A DNA stretch of 64,000 nucleotides, from positions 461,064-525,063 of the forward strand of contig NZ_FNHE01000001.1 in NCBI RefSeq assembly GCF_900103785.1, in the 5' to 3' direction. The translations under genes and the position numbers were made by a program. The stretch's first letter is position 1, and each line of letters starts with the position of its first letter. The notes beneath the pieces are model-generated. The model searched no databases and had not been told where the DNA came from. It saw only the letters and a list, made by a program, of their open reading frames with translations. Source of the DNA: Geodermatophilus siccatus. GTDB lineage: Bacteria > Actinomycetota > Actinomycetes > Mycobacteriales > Geodermatophilaceae. This document shows, piece after piece, positions 1-8,120 of the stretch.

Positions 1-1928
1 ACCATCCGCGCACCCGTGGCCGCCGACCAGTAGACCGACCCGCCGGCGAAGTCGGTCTTGAACCCACCCGGCACCGCGACGTCGTCCCCGGTCGGATAGC
101 CGAGCGGCCCGTTCTCGGCGCCCGAGGCACGCCAGCGCTCCAGGATCGCCCCGCGCACCAACCGGGCGCCGGTCGACGCGGTCCAGACGATGTCCCCGCC
201 GGGGAACGAGGTCAGTCGGCCCGCACCGCCCGGCGCGTTGGTCTGGCGCTCGTCGGCATGCGGGTAGCCGAGCACGGCAGCGCCTCCCGCGGCCTCGTAC
301 CGGGCCGCGGTCGCGGCACTCATGGTGAACACCCGCGCCGTCCGCGGGTTCCAGTACAGGGAGCCGTTCTGGTAGGTCCGCCGGCAGCCACCCCAGGGCA
401 GGCCGCAGAACTCCTGCCCGGTCGGGGCACCGAGCCAGCCGGCCATCCCACCGTGCGCCATGTAGGCCGTCTCGATGGCGCTCAGCGGGGAGAAGCCGTT
501 CGTGGAGACCTCCACGCGGGCGAAGTCCGCCCGGTGCTCGAGCACGGTGACCCGGAACGGCCCGAGACCGAACCACACCGAGTCCAGACCCGGGAGGGTC
601 ACCCAGGGGTCGTTGCCCCACCCGTCCATCCGCGACGGGGTGCCGTCGAGGAGCAGGGAGGTGTCGTCCCCCTCGGCCGCCAGGCGCACCTGGACACCGC
701 TCTGCAGCCGGACCTGGGCGCCGTTCCACAGGTACACCCAGTTCTCGTCCGTCCCCAGCCAGCCGTCCCGGCCGGTGGGCATCCGGTACTCGAGCCAGTA
801 GACCTGCCCGTTGGTGTCCACCAACCGCAGCGCCCGGGTCCCGGTGCGGGCGCCGACCGGCGACAGGGCGTACTGCACGGGTGCGGACCCGACCCTCACC
901 GTGGGCGCCGCCCCCGACGGCAGCACCCCGAGGCGCGCCGCGTGCGGCGCGTTGAGCGAGCCCACCGGCCCCCAGGAGACGCCCATGACGTCGTACAGGT
1001 CGTCGTAGGGGCTCACCGCGCACGTGCCCCGGTCGAGGGTGCCGTCGCACAGGAGCTCGGAGGCGTGGCCCAGTCCCAGGTTGTGCCCGAACTCGTGCGC
1101 GATGACCGACAGCTCGGGCGCCTGCACGTAGGACATGCCGCCCGAGCCGATCCCCGTACCGACCGTGCCGAGGCCGTAGCCGCAGCCCGGTGAGCCGGCC
1201 GGCACGTACACGAGCAGGTGCCGGCCGGGGGCCGTCTGCCACCCGGCGCGGGTGGCGGCCTCTGACCAGAGCGCGAACGGGTCCTCGCAGGTGAGGGAGG
1301 ACTGGGTGGTCCAGTCGAAGGCGGGCCCCACGCCGAGCCGGACGGCGCCGCCGGTCTGCTCGGCCCAGAAGGAGGCGACCGGCCCGTTGACCGTGTCGAC
1401 CACCTGGGCGAGGGTCGTGCCGTCCCGGACGGCACCGGCCGGCTGCAGCATGACCACGGTGACCTGGTGGTTGACCGTGCCCTCGGCCGGAGCGGTGGCC
1501 TCGGCCGGGGCCGCGATCACCTCAGCGGCGAGGACCTCCTGCGCCGGGGCGAGGTCGGCCGCGGCCACCTCGTCCTCCACGGCGGCGCCCAGGGTCACCT
1601 CGACGGTGGAGCCGGTGTCGATGTCCTCGACGTCCTCCGTCGGCACCCGCACCGCATCGCCCGAGTCGGTCCGGATCCAGCTGACTAGGCTGTCGGCGTG
1701 GTCCTCCTCCGTCTCGAGGGCCGCCGACGGGGAGGGGTCCACGTAGCCCTGGACCAGTTCGCCCACGACGGTGTCCCCGGGGGCCGGCGTCTCCGGCGCT
1801 GCCGGGTCCGCGGGCGCGGCCGGAGCCGGCGGCTCCTCGGCGGTGGCGGACGGTGCGACCAGCACCGGGAGGACGGCGGCGGCCGCGACGGCGAGCGCCA
1901 GCAGCCGGGGGGAGCGCACAGGGGGCAC
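1..1928 (-). CDS. Secreted metzincin metalloprotease with C-terminal LGFP repeats (3' end beyond window)
   Basis: This is a secreted zinc peptidase of the gametolysin/reprolysin-like (metzincin) type. A signal peptide (PVRSPRLLALAVAAAAVLPV, ending ATA) opens the protein. The zinc site HEFGHNLGLGH lies at residues 278-288, followed by a Met-turn YDVMG. The C-terminal third shows about three LGFP repeats (LGAPTG, LGYPHADE, LGYPTGDD, each followed by a YW/VW-x-ATGA block). LGFP repeats are known to bind the actinobacterial cell wall, so the enzyme is probably wall-associated (inference). The frame is still open at base 1, so the C-terminus is missing here. The GTG at 1928 is preferred because GGAG lies about 10 nt upstream; a GTG at 1919 has no such site. 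It lies 68 nt downstream of a paralogue on the same strand and may be co-transcribed. Confidence 0.85.
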   Translation of the reverse strand, partial: MPPVRSPRLLALAVAAAAVLPVLVAPSATAEEPPAPAAPADPAAPETPAPGDTVVGELVQGYVDPSPSAALETEEDHADSLVSWIRTDSGDAVRVPTEDVEDIDTGSTVEVTLGAAVEDEVAAADLAPAQEVLAAEVIAAPAEATAPAEGTVNHQVTVVMLQPAGAVRDGTTLAQVVDTVNGPVASFWAEQTGGAVRLGVGPAFDWTTQSSLTCEDPFALWSEAATRAGWQTAPGRHLLVYVPAGSPGCGYGLGTVGTGIGSGGMSYVQAPELSVIAHEFGHNLGLGHASELLCDGTLDRGTCAVSPYDDLYDVMGVSWGPVGSLNAPHAARLGVLPSGAAPTVRVGSAPVQYALSPVGARTGTRALRLVDTNGQVYWLEYRMPTGRDGWLGTDENWVYLWNGAQVRLQSGVQVRLAAEGDDTSLLLDGTPSRMDGWGNDPWVTLPGLDSVWFGLGPFRVTVLEHRADFARVEVSTNGFSPLSAIETAYMAHGGMAGWLGAPTGQEFCGLPWGGCRRTYQNGSLYWNPRTARVFTMSAATAARYEAAGGAAVLGYPHADERQTNAPGGAGRLTSFPGGDIVWTASTGARLVRGAILERWRASGAENGPLGYPTGDDVAVPGGFKTDFAGGSVYWSAATGARM

Positions 1929-1996
1929 GGAGGATCTCCAAGCGAGAGGGGCCGGTCCCCTCATCGGCAGGTCGGGCCGGTGGGTACAGGCGGGAC

Positions 1997-3739
1997 TCAG
2001 TCCCCGGCGCGCACGCCCCGCTTCCGGGTGACACCCCAGCCGGCGAGCACGAGGGCGGTCAGGCCCGCAGCGCCCGCGGCCGGCGCGGCCCAGCCCGCGC
2101 GGGAGGCGGTCCGGACCGCGGCCGGCACCGGCTCGACCAGCTGCATCCCCGTGACGACCGGAGCGGCCGGGACCTCCTGGGCCGCCGGAGCAGCGGCGAC
2201 GACGGGCGCCGGCGCGGCCACCCCGGCCGGGGCGGCCGGGGTGGCCGGAGCGGCAGCGACGGGGTCAGGAGCGGAGGCGACCGGCGTGGCGGCCAGCACC
2301 TGCGGCGCGGCGTCGGTCTCGGGCAGCGGGGTCACCGGGACGGCGGCACCGGCGGCGGGGACGACGGTCACCGTCGCCCCGGTCGCGGTGACGGCGTCCA
2401 CGGTGACGGTGAACGCGCCACCGGCGACCGGCACCGGCACGCCGACGGGCAGCGCGGCCCGCAGGTCGTCGTCCCACCCGGCGGCCGGCGACGGGCTGCC
2501 GTCGAGCAGCAGCGCGGTGTCGGGCATCCGGCCGGTGCGGTGCAGCAGGACGCCGGAGTCGAGGCCGAAGCGGTTGCCGGTCGCGCCGAGCCAGGCATCG
2601 CGGCCGACCGCGGCACGCAGCTCCAGCCAGTAGGTGCTGCCCGTGGCGTCGGTCAGTCGCACCGCGCGGGTGCCGGCCCGCGACCCCAGCGGGGCGAGGG
2701 TGACCGTCGTGGCCGGGCCGGCCGCCTCGACCGGCAGCTGCGCCGAGGGGGGCAGCACGCCCAGCTGCGCGGCCTGCGGGGCGTTGAGCGACCCGACCTC
2801 ACGCCACGAGGCGCCCATGACGTCGTAGTAGTCGCGGTAGGGGGCGGTGCGGCAGGCGCCGGTCTCCATCGCGGCGTCGCACTGGTGCCCCGAGGAGTGC
2901 CCGAGGCCGAAGTTGTGGCCCAGCTCGTGGGTGATGACCGAGGGCAGCACGTCGCGGACGTAGACCCGCCCGCCCGCGCCGACGCCGGCGCCGACCTGGC
3001 CCAGCGCGTAGGAGCAGCCGGGCAGGTCCCGCGGCTGGCTGCTGACGTAGACGACCAGGTGCCGGCCGGGGCCGGGCACGAAGCCGGTGCGGTCGGCGAC
3101 CTCGTTCCACAGGGCGGTGGGGTCGGCGCACCCGGCGGTGGTCTGCAGCCAGTCGTGTGCGGCGGTCACGCCGAGCCGGACGGTGCCGTCGGTCTCCCCC
3201 GACCAGAACTCCGCGACCGGCCCCTCGACCGCGGCGACGAGCTGGGCCAGCGTCGCGCCGTCCCGCCGCCCACCGGCCGGGACCACCATCGCCACGGTGA
3301 CCTGGTTGGTCAGCCCGGCCACCCGCGCGGCGCGCGCCTCGGGCGCCTCCTGCAGCAGCTGCGCACCGAGCACGTCGCGGGCGGGCTCGAAGCCCTCCTG
3401 GCCGGCGGCGTCGGGGACGTGCGCGCCCACCGTGACCTCGACGGTGGAGCCGACCGCCAGGCCGGCCACCGCCTCGGTCGGCACGCGGACCGCCTCGCCG
3501 GTGGGGCTCTCGACCCAGGTCAGCGGGGCCTCGGCGTGCTCGGCCTCCGCGGCGGAGCCGGCCGGCCCCGCCTCGGGCCAGGCCTGCACGATCTCGCCGA
3601 CGACGGTGGACGGCCCCGCGGCCTCCTCCGCCCGGGCCGCCGTCGCCGGCAGCGTCAGGGAGAGGGCCAGCGCGGTCACCGCACCGGCCAGCGCCCGGAG
3701 CGGGCGGCGGGGGGCGGGGGGGTTCCGGTGGAGGCGCAT
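1997..3739 (-). CDS. Secreted, membrane-anchored metzincin metalloprotease
   Basis: This 580-residue paralogue of the neighbouring protease has a twin-Arg-containing signal sequence (residues 1-37, cleavage near ARA). An N-terminal domain is shared with the neighbour, followed by the zinc motif HELGHNFGLGH at residues 271-281 and a Met-turn YDVMG. The C-terminal region is Ala/Pro-rich and disordered, then a hydrophobic stretch (GLTALVLAGWGV) and a short basic tail (TRKRGVRAGD). I see no LPXTG sorting motif, so a plain membrane anchor is inferred instead of sortase attachment. The family is gametolysin/M11-like; substrate unknown. ATG at 3739 follows a purine-rich GAGGACAGGGGGG stretch. It probably heads a two-gene unit with the LGFP protease. 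Confidence 0.88.
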   Translation of the reverse strand: MRLHRNPPAPRRPLRALAGAVTALALSLTLPATAARAEEAAGPSTVVGEIVQAWPEAGPAGSAAEAEHAEAPLTWVESPTGEAVRVPTEAVAGLAVGSTVEVTVGAHVPDAAGQEGFEPARDVLGAQLLQEAPEARAARVAGLTNQVTVAMVVPAGGRRDGATLAQLVAAVEGPVAEFWSGETDGTVRLGVTAAHDWLQTTAGCADPTALWNEVADRTGFVPGPGRHLVVYVSSQPRDLPGCSYALGQVGAGVGAGGRVYVRDVLPSVITHELGHNFGLGHSSGHQCDAAMETGACRTAPYRDYYDVMGASWREVGSLNAPQAAQLGVLPPSAQLPVEAAGPATTVTLAPLGSRAGTRAVRLTDATGSTYWLELRAAVGRDAWLGATGNRFGLDSGVLLHRTGRMPDTALLLDGSPSPAAGWDDDLRAALPVGVPVPVAGGAFTVTVDAVTATGATVTVVPAAGAAVPVTPLPETDAAPQVLAATPVASAPDPVAAAPATPAAPAGVAAPAPVVAAAPAAQEVPAAPVVTGMQLVEPVPAAVRTASRAGWAAPAAGAAGLTALVLAGWGVTRKRGVRAGD

Positions 3740-3874
3740 CCCCCCTGTCCTCGGCAGCCCGCGCGCGCGTCGGCACCGGACGCCGGGGATCCAGTCGAAC
3801 CCGCCGTCACATCCGACCCAGGGCTCCCCCGCGCCCCCGGCGACCCGTCAGGGACGCCTCACGCACCCCACCCG

Positions 3875-5278
3875 CTACGCCAGTGCGTCGGCCCTCATCA
3901 GCCGCCGGCCGGCCTCGGTGATCGAGCCGGACAGCGACGGGTAGATCGCGAAGGTGTGCGCCAGGTCGCTGACCGTCAGCCCCTTGGTGACCGCCAGGGC
4001 GATCGGCAGGATCAGCTCGGAGGCCCCCGGCGCGACGACGACCCCGCCGACGACCACGCCGGTCGCCTGGCGGGCGAACAGCTTCACGAACCCGTCCCGC
4101 AGGTCGGCCATCTTGGCCCGCGCGTTGGTGGCCAGCGGCAACCGCACGACCTCGATGTCGGCGCCCTCGGGCAGCGTCTTCTCCTGCACGCCCACCGTGG
4201 CGATCTCGGGGTGGGTGAAGACGTTCGCCGAGACCGTCTTGAGCCGGATCGGGGTGACCGCCTCGCCGAGCGCGTGCCACATGGCGATCCGGCCCTGCAT
4301 CGCCGCGACCGACGCCAGCTGGAACACGCCGGTGACGTCACCAGCGGCGTAGATGCCCGGCACGCTCGTGCGCGAGACGCGGTCCACGACGACGTGCCCC
4401 GACGGCGAGAGCTCGACCCCGCACTGCTCCAGGTTGAGCCCGGCGGTGTTGGGCACGGTGCCGACGGTCATCAGCGCGTGCGAGCCCTCGACGGTGCGCC
4501 CGTCGGTGAGCTCGACGACGACGCCCTTCTCGCTGCGCCGCACCGCCCCGGCCCGGCCGCGCTCGAGCCGGCCGCCGCGGGACTGGAAGACCTCCTCGAG
4601 CACCTCGGCGGCGTCGGAGTCCTCGCCGGGCAGCACCCGGTCGCGCGAGGACACCAGCGTCACCGGGACGCCGGCCTCCAGGTAGCCGGAGGCGAACTCG
4701 GCGCCGGTCACGCCGGAGCCGACGACGACGAGGTGCTCGGGCATGTCCTGGATGTCGTAGACGTCGCGCCAGTCGAGGATCCGCTCGTGGTCGGGCTCGG
4801 CGCCGGGCAGCACGCGCGGGTCGGCCCCGGTCGAGACCAGGACGACGTCGCACTCCAGCGTCTCGGTGACCGCGCCGTCGCCGTCCAGCACCTCGACCCG
4901 GTGCTCCACCAGGCCGCGGACCTCGTCGGAGAGCCGGCCCTGCCCGGCGACGACCCGCACGCCCTCGGCGACCAGCCGGGCCCTGACGTCGGCGGACTGC
5001 GCCACGGCGAGGCCCTTGACCCGCTGGTTGACCGCGGGGAGGTCGATGCCGACGGTGGCCAGCTCGGCGCCCTGCACGCCGAGGGCGGCCGAGTCGCGCA
5101 CGTTGGTCATCGCGCCGGCCGAGGCGATGAAGGTCTTGGAGGGGACGCAGTCGGTGAGCACGCTCGCCCCACCGACGCCGTCCCGCTCGACCACGGTGAC
5201 CTGCGCACCGAGGGATGCCGCGACCAGCGCGGCCTCGTAGCCGGCCGGACCGCCGCCGATGATCACGATGCGGGTCAT
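3875..5278 (-). CDS. lpdA: NAD(P)H-quinone dehydrogenase (flavoprotein disulfide reductase family)
   Basis: The 467-residue protein closely resembles mycobacterial LpdA, an FAD enzyme that reduces quinones with NAD(P)H despite its lipoamide-dehydrogenase-like fold. It begins with the dinucleotide site GGGPAG (residues 8-13), has a second Rossmann motif GSGVTGAE, and an FAD-binding YAAGD near the C-terminal half. The usual redox pair CxxxxC is reduced: the segment reads ASVLTDCVPSK, with Ser where lipoamide dehydrogenases have the first Cys. Loss of that Cys is expected in this subfamily and argues against dihydrolipoamide dehydrogenase activity. The ATG at 5278 is preceded by AGAAGGA with 5-nt spacing. 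The divergent neighbour is a gamma-glutamylcyclotransferase-like gene; mycobacteria keep lpdA close to the same nucleoside genes. Confidence 0.9.
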   Translation of the reverse strand: MTRIVIIGGGPAGYEAALVAASLGAQVTVVERDGVGGASVLTDCVPSKTFIASAGAMTNVRDSAALGVQGAELATVGIDLPAVNQRVKGLAVAQSADVRARLVAEGVRVVAGQGRLSDEVRGLVEHRVEVLDGDGAVTETLECDVVLVSTGADPRVLPGAEPDHERILDWRDVYDIQDMPEHLVVVGSGVTGAEFASGYLEAGVPVTLVSSRDRVLPGEDSDAAEVLEEVFQSRGGRLERGRAGAVRRSEKGVVVELTDGRTVEGSHALMTVGTVPNTAGLNLEQCGVELSPSGHVVVDRVSRTSVPGIYAAGDVTGVFQLASVAAMQGRIAMWHALGEAVTPIRLKTVSANVFTHPEIATVGVQEKTLPEGADIEVVRLPLATNARAKMADLRDGFVKLFARQATGVVVGGVVVAPGASELILPIALAVTKGLTVSDLAHTFAIYPSLSGSITEAGRRLMRADALA

Positions 5279-5381
5279 GGGAGTCCTTCTCGGTGCTCTG
5301 TGGACACGTGCGGTGCACCATTCTCCCCGTTCCGGGTGACGACGTGGCTCATCTCCCACCGAGGGGCGCGCCACACGGTCG

Positions 5382-5387
5382 TAGGCT
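5382..5387 (+). promoter_or_regulatory. -10 hexamer, leaderless-type, for the cyclotransferase-like gene
   Basis: TAGGCT ends 7 nt before the ATG at 5395, leaving no room for a leader or Shine-Dalgarno sequence. Confidence 0.55.
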
Positions 5388-5394
5388 GCCGGTG

Positions 5395-5868
5395 ATGGGC
5401 CTCTACGCCGCCTACGGGTCGAACATGGATCCCGCACAGATGCTCCGGCGCTGCCCCTCCTCCCCGCACACCGGCACCGGCTGGATCAAGGGCTGGCGGC
5501 TGACCTTCGGGGCCGAGGAGTACGGCTGGGAGGGGGCCCTGGCCACCCTCGTCCCCGACGACACCACACCGGGCGAGTCGCTCGGCCCCGGCGTCTTCGT
5601 CGCCCTCTACGACCTCACCGAGGCCGACGAGAAGGCGCTCGACGCCTGGGAGGGCGCCGACCAGGGCCTCTACCGGAAGCTGCACCTGCGGGTGCACACG
5701 CTCACCGGCGACCAGGTGGCCTGGGTCTACGTGCTCGACGCCTTCGAGGGTGGGCTGCCCTCCGCGCGGTACCTGGGCGCGCTCGCCGACGCCGCCGAGG
5801 CCGCCGGCGCCCCGGACGACTACCTCGTCGAGCTCCGCGGCCGCGAGTGCCGCTCCACCGGCATCTGA
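5395..5868 (+). CDS. Gamma-glutamylcyclotransferase (AIG2-like) family protein
   Basis: This is a small cytoplasmic protein (157 residues) of the AIG2/GGCT fold. Such proteins cleave gamma-glutamyl-amine bonds, releasing 5-oxoproline; the true substrate here is unknown. The diagnostic start MGLYAAYGSNMDPAQM matches the family's YGSN loop near the N-terminus. Glu79 (in LDAWEGA) sits where the family's catalytic acid is expected. The ATG at 5395 was chosen because the YGSN motif lies close behind it and a TAGGCT hexamer sits 7 nt upstream, indicating a leaderless mRNA. It is transcribed divergently from lpdA and ends against a hairpin shared with the convergent pseudogene. Confidence 0.82.
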   Translation: MGLYAAYGSNMDPAQMLRRCPSSPHTGTGWIKGWRLTFGAEEYGWEGALATLVPDDTTPGESLGPGVFVALYDLTEADEKALDAWEGADQGLYRKLHLRVHTLTGDQVAWVYVLDAFEGGLPSARYLGALADAAEAAGAPDDYLVELRGRECRSTGI

Positions 5869-5889
5869 CCGGCGGCCTCTCCGGCTCGC

Positions 5890-5945
5890 GATCATGGCGC
5901 CGTGACCACCTCCGGGCCTCGATCGGTGGTCACAGCACCATGATC
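5890..5945. repeat. Long inverted repeat, likely bidirectional terminator; copy of GATCATGGCGCC palindrome
   Basis: Arms at 5890-5910 and 5925-5945 are 21 bases long and pair with only two mismatches, both G-U tolerable in RNA; the loop is 14 bases. It lies between two convergent genes and contains the last codons and stop of the minus-strand pseudogene. Its left arm shares GATCATGGCGCCGTGA with the element at 6943-6960. Confidence 0.75.
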
Positions 5946-6857
5946 GTCCGGCGGGGGCTGCCGAGGTGACGAGCGACGGTGTCCACCATCCGCACGTGCC
6001 GCCGGTGGACGTCGACGGCGGTGAAGTGCAGCAGGGTCCAGGGCCGTTCGGTGAGCCAGTTGTGCCGGTCCCGGTCCGCGGCGAGCTGCTGCCGGGTCGT
6101 GTGCGCTCCCAGGCCGTCGAACTCGGCGCCCACCAGCTCCTCCTCCCAGCCGACGTCGAGCCGGTGGCGCCGGTACCCGTCAGCCACCTCCACCTGCACG
6201 CGCGGGGTCGGGAGCCCAGCAGCCAGGAACCGCCAACGCATCCGTGACTCCATCGCCGACTCCGCCGCACCGTCGGCGAACGGGATGAGCCGTCCCAGCC
6301 GGACGACGCCACGCAGACCGCACTGGTCGTGGTGCGCGGCCCTCAGCTGATCCGCCGTGCAGGTCCCCGCCCCTGAGGGCCGCATCCAGGCTGGCGAGGC
6401 CGTCGACCGCGGCGCCGAGCCGGACGACGTCACACGCTGTCCGGGCCGGTGGTGTGCACCAGACCCCCCGGTGCAGGACCGCGTCACCAGTCCCGAGCGA
6501 CGACGGGTGGACCTGCAGCCCGGCGAGACGGCGGTTCTGCAGGCCGGCCGGACCGAGGAACTGCAGCGGCTCCCTGCGAGCGAGGTCGTTCGCGCGGAGG
6601 TCGAAGCCCCAGAGCGACGCCGCGGTGCTGTGGCAGGCCACCAGGTCACCACCCAGCCAGAGGGCAGCGGCGCGGATCAGCGCCCCAGGTCCGTCCGGCA
6701 CATCGCCGTCCACGTAGATGCCCCGCCACGGGGTCGGTCGCCAGAGCCGGCGTCTGAGGTGCGAGCGGATCTCCGCCGGTGAGCAGGAGCCCACTGCCTG
6801 TTCACGGGTGAGGACACCGCCCTGCCGGTCCACGGTGCGCGTGAGGCCTCGGTCCAC
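5930..6857 (-). pseudogene. AbiEi-antitoxin-N/DUF559-like protein, disrupted by a +1 frameshift
   Basis: The first frame (start GTG 6857) encodes an AbiEi-like N-terminal DNA-binding region (TRTVDRQGGVLTREQAVGSC, then SHLRRRLWRPTPWRGIYVDG). After residue about 160 the sense continues in another frame (CTADQLRAAHHDQCGLRGVV, then ESRMRWRFLAAGLPTPRVQV and a DUF559/Vsr-type nuclease-like end, WTLLHFTAVDV), stopping at 5930. Removing one C from the C4 run at 6370-6373 restores a single 308-codon frame. The family is abundant in actinobacteria and resembles VSR-type endonucleases; its role is unknown. A sequencing error or true inactivation cannot be told apart from this sequence alone. Palindromes with the same core flank it on both sides. 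Confidence 0.8.
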
Positions 6858-6942
6858 CCGGTGGAGGATGCGACCGATCGACTGCGGGACGTCCCTGGGA
6901 CCGGGATCTGTGGAAGCCCCCGCCCCCTGGGGACGACCCGGC

Positions 6943-6960
6943 GATCATGGCGCCGTGATC
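6943..6960. repeat. Palindromic repeat GATCATGGCGCCGTGATC
   Basis: This 18-base near-palindrome (two mismatched positions) lies 86 nt upstream of the disrupted DUF559-like gene and 17 nt after the end of the MetX-like gene. It repeats the core of the inverted repeat at 5890-5945 on the other side of that gene. Confidence 0.65.
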
Positions 6961-6976
6961 GCGGCCCCGACCCCGC

Positions 6977-8032
6977 TCAGGCCGGCGTCTCGAGCAGCTT
7001 GCGCAGCGCGTCGTCGACCTGGTCGAGGTAGGACGGCGTGAGCCCGAACAGCGAGGCGTGGCCGTGCACGTCCTCGATGACCCGGAACTGGCTGCCAGGG
7101 ATGAGCACCTGCTCGGCGGCGCAGTCCTCGGGCGGGAAGAACTTGTCGGTGCTGATGGGCATGACCACCGTCCTCGCGGTGATCCGGCCCAGCGCGGCGG
7201 CGAGGTCCCCGCCCGTGTGCCGGCTGACGTCGCCGTGCTGCCACTTCCAGGCCTGGGTCAGCAGGTCACCGGCGTCCATCGGCTCGAAGTACGCCTCCAG
7301 GAAGCCGACCACGAAGTCCTCCGGCGAGCTGAAGCCCAGCGCCCGCCAGTTCTCGCCGGTCCAGAACTCGTTGGACAGCACGTGCAGCGCGAACAGCCCG
7401 GCGTGCCGCTGCAGCCCGCCGCGGACGTCGGCCGGGTCGCGGTACCAGCCCCCGGCGTACCCGGGGTCGGAGGTGAGGGCGTCGACCAGCGTCTGCGCCC
7501 AGACGACGCAGTGCTGGTACATCCGCGCGGTGCCGGCCAGCGGCGCGGCCCGCTTGACCCGGTCGGGGAACCGGACCGCCCACTCGTAGGTCTGCTGGGC
7601 GCCCATCGACCCGCCGAAGACCAGCGCCAGCTCCTCGACGCCGAGCACCTCGCGCAGCAACCGCTCCTGGGCGACCACGTCGTCCCCGATGCGCACCCGA
7701 GGGAAGCGGCCCCGGCCGTAGGGGCCGGCCAGGTTGTGCGGCGAGGTGCCCAGCCCGCTGCCGATCTGGTTGACCAGGACGACGAAGTGCTCCGCGGGGT
7801 CGATCGCCCGGCCCGACCCGACGTAGGTGTCCCGCATGATCGAGTGGTTGCCCGAGTACCAGGTCGGGATCAGGACGGCGTTGTCCTTCGCCCCGTTGAG
7901 CGTGCCCAGGGTCTGGTAGGCCAGCTGGCAGCCGCGGAGGGTGGCCCCCTCCTCGAGCACCAGGTCGCCGATGTCGGCGAGCTCGAAGTCGCCGTGGACC
8001 GCAGCGGAGTAGTACGGGTTGTCGATCGGCAT
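6977..8032 (-). CDS. MetX-like alpha/beta-hydrolase (homoserine O-acetyltransferase superfamily)
   Basis: The 351-residue protein has the alpha/beta-hydrolase fold of homoserine/serine O-acyltransferases. The nucleophile elbow reads GGSMGAQQTYEW, where MetX enzymes have GGSMGGMQ; the Ser is the expected nucleophile, and a C-terminal HGHASLFG supplies the His. The oxyanion-region NQIGSGLGTSPHN also fits. MetX proper makes O-acetylhomoserine for methionine synthesis, but this shorter sequence belongs to a divergent branch often annotated only as hydrolase, so I give no symbol. The ATG at 8032 has GACGAGG about 6 nt upstream. A TAGCGT hexamer on this strand near 8087-8092 could be its -10 element. 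The enzyme stands alone between a pseudogene and meaB. Confidence 0.8.
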   Translation of the reverse strand: MPIDNPYYSAAVHGDFELADIGDLVLEEGATLRGCQLAYQTLGTLNGAKDNAVLIPTWYSGNHSIMRDTYVGSGRAIDPAEHFVVLVNQIGSGLGTSPHNLAGPYGRGRFPRVRIGDDVVAQERLLREVLGVEELALVFGGSMGAQQTYEWAVRFPDRVKRAAPLAGTARMYQHCVVWAQTLVDALTSDPGYAGGWYRDPADVRGGLQRHAGLFALHVLSNEFWTGENWRALGFSSPEDFVVGFLEAYFEPMDAGDLLTQAWKWQHGDVSRHTGGDLAAALGRITARTVVMPISTDKFFPPEDCAAEQVLIPGSQFRVIEDVHGHASLFGLTPSYLDQVDDALRKLLETPA

Positions 8033-8120
8033 GGCCGGCCTCGTCTCGGCAGCGGGGACGGACCGCGGGCACGGCCCTGCCCGGACGCTAGCGTTCCGTG
8101 ACCTGGCTCACCCGTCGAGT

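Noticed and set aside
2000..2130. LPXTG sortase signal on the second metalloprotease
   Set aside because: There is a C-terminal hydrophobic helix with a basic tail, but no LPXTG-like motif ahead of it.
1853..5395. A 1180-codon plus-strand open frame
   Set aside because: It is antisense to the membrane-anchored protease and lpdA, both with clear motifs. Its Arg/Gly/Asp-rich composition is typical of shadow frames in GC-rich DNA.
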